Source: Vampirovibrio sp.
Lineage (GTDB): Bacteria > Cyanobacteriota > Vampirovibrionia > Vampirovibrionales > Vampirovibrionaceae
Length of the DNA stretch: 40,873 nt
Assembly (NCBI GenBank): GCA_021323475.1
Contig: JAJQJM010000009.1
Span: forward strand, 1-40,873
Reading direction: 5' to 3'
This document shows positions 39,635 through 40,873 of this stretch, one piece after another (the stretch's first letter is position 1; each line of letters begins with the position of its first letter). The notes under the pieces were generated by a model that saw nothing but the letters and a program-made list of their open reading frames with translations, did no database searches and was not told where the DNA came from. The position numbers and the translations under genes are program-made.

Positions 39635-40281
39635 GCCTGATACCGGGTTACCTGCCGGATGAGTTCGTTAAAGCCGAATTCCACCAGCAGAGCCAACAGG
39701 GCAACCGGCAACGCGCCCGCCAGCACCAGCGGAAAATTATACGTGCTGAGCCCTTTGACGATAAGCGTTCCCAGACCACCGCCACCAATGAATGCAGCCA
39801 GCGTGGCCCCAGCGATAATTTCCACCCCGGCAATCCGCAGCCCGGTCAGGATATAAGGCAAGGCCAGCGGTAGCTCCACCCGGCTGAATACCTGCCAGGC
39901 ATCCAGTCCAAGCGCCTGAGCGCTTTCCAGCACCGGCGCGTCCACTTGCCGAAAACCGGCCAGCGCATTCAGCATAACCGATGGCAAGGCCAGCAGGCAT
40001 AATGCCACTATCGTTGGAATCGCGCCGGTTCCCAGCACCGGGATCATAAAGGCAATCAAGGCCAGCCCTGGAATAACTCGCAAGGTGTTAAACACCGGCG
40101 GCACAATCCGGCCGATTCGCGCGGAACGAAAACTGCCATACCCCAGCAGTAAGCCCATCAGCGCCGCAATGCACCAGGCAGCAACCGTCAAACCCAAATG
40201 AGTCGCCATCGCCTCCCGGAGAAGCAGCCTGTGGCTCGCCACCTCCTGTATGATCAACGTTATCCACTCCGTATTCAGCAT
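39628..40281 (-). CDS. Osmoprotectant ABC transporter permease (second)
   Basis: ESAQALGLDAWQVFSRVELPLALPYILTGLRIAGVEIIAGATLAAFIGGGGLGTLI. Confidence 0.9.
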   Translation of the reverse strand: MLNTEWITLIIQEVASHRLLLREAMATHLGLTVAAWCIAALMGLLLGYGSFRSARIGRIVPPVFNTLRVIPGLALIAFMIPVLGTGAIPTIVALCLLALPSVMLNALAGFRQVDAPVLESAQALGLDAWQVFSRVELPLALPYILTGLRIAGVEIIAGATLAAFIGGGGLGTLIVKGLSTYNFPLVLAGALPVALLALLVEFGFNELIRQVTRYQAC

Positions 40282-40362
40282 TCCTCGTTTCCGGTTTGGC
40301 TCTTGAAAGCGCTGGCATAGAGCTGAGCTGTTACTTTAACCCCATCCATCCCAAATTGCTAC

Positions 40363-40851
40363 TCAACCATTGGTTAATAGTCGGTTCTGAGGCATGGCGG
40401 AAACCCATTGCGCTTCTGTTTTGATGACACCCTGGCTGTATACGGGGAGCGTACTCCTCAAACTTGGCTGAGCTTGCCAGGCGTTAAAACCAGCCAACTG
40501 GGTTTGTGGCTTACTAGCGGGTTCCGCTTGCCCTGCGGGACGAAACCATTTTGACAACCGAACCGAACCAATTCCGGCATACAGAATATTCACCGCCAAC
40601 GCCACGGTAAACGGAATCAATTCGCGGCTTCCGTCACCCAGCCGGGGGAAATGGTGCATCATGCGTTTTCCGGCAAAATATGTTCCCAAAAACAACAAAG
40701 CGCCCAACGTGTAAGTGGAGGCATCCCGCACGAACAGCTCTTTCCGCTGCGCCTTATCATCCTGAAAATAGCGCAGCGTGGGAATACCGATTGCTGGCGC
40801 CACCCAGGTCAGGGCATCCCTTGTAAACTGGACTTTGTTACTGATGATCAT
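40363..40851 (-). CDS. Hypothetical membrane protein (162 aa)
   Basis: Two hydrophobic segments; no recognised family. Confidence 0.5.
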   Translation of the reverse strand: MIISNKVQFTRDALTWVAPAIGIPTLRYFQDDKAQRKELFVRDASTYTLGALLFLGTYFAGKRMMHHFPRLGDGSRELIPFTVALAVNILYAGIGSVRLSKWFRPAGQAEPASKPQTQLAGFNAWQAQPSLRSTLPVYSQGVIKTEAQWVSAMPQNRLLTNG

Positions 40852-40873
40852 GGACAGAATCGGAACCTCGACG

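Noticed and set aside
35855-40281. Aminotransferase plus betaine transporter cluster as a novel pathway
   Set aside because: Each gene is a standard family and the transporter genes form an ordinary overlapping operon; nothing unusual seen.
36694-40318. Short minus-strand and plus-strand ORFs within the aminotransferase and ABC transporter operon
   Set aside because: Out-of-frame overlaps of clear conserved genes.

Overview
The window reads as a defence/accessory island followed by host-type surface and transport genes. Left to right: (i) an Rhs/polymorphic-toxin remnant (C-terminal toxin tail, overlapping candidate immunity gene, orphan Rhs-core fragment; 1-1569). (ii) A complete compact type II-C CRISPR-Cas locus: 42 apparently identical 36-bp repeats with 41 spacers (1570-4313), an extra degenerate repeat plus spacer buried in the Rhs ORF (1504-1569), cas2, cas1, a 1041-aa cas9 (all minus strand) and a divergent tracrRNA upstream of cas9 (about 8723-8806). 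(iii) A two-gene nuclease/helicase module (HsdR_N / type IV restriction-like protein plus a 1704-aa DUF4011-type SF1 helicase with C-terminal PD-(D/E)XK/Vsr-like nuclease). (iv) A divergent operon encoding a PIN-GNAT-PUA/EVE-like fusion, an ASCH-domain protein and a frameshifted membrane protein. (v) A truncated and an intact tyrosine recombinase next to tRNA-Val(CAC), probably the island boundary. (vi) Host-type genes: minor pilins carrying a malectin-like and a beta-propeller-like domain, a split chaperone-usher locus, a Flp/Tad-type pilin-like protein, a putative HExxH protein, an aminotransferase and a glycine-betaine-type ABC transporter operon. All calls come from reading the sequence and the supplied ORFs. 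No database search was run, and the host taxon was not identified.
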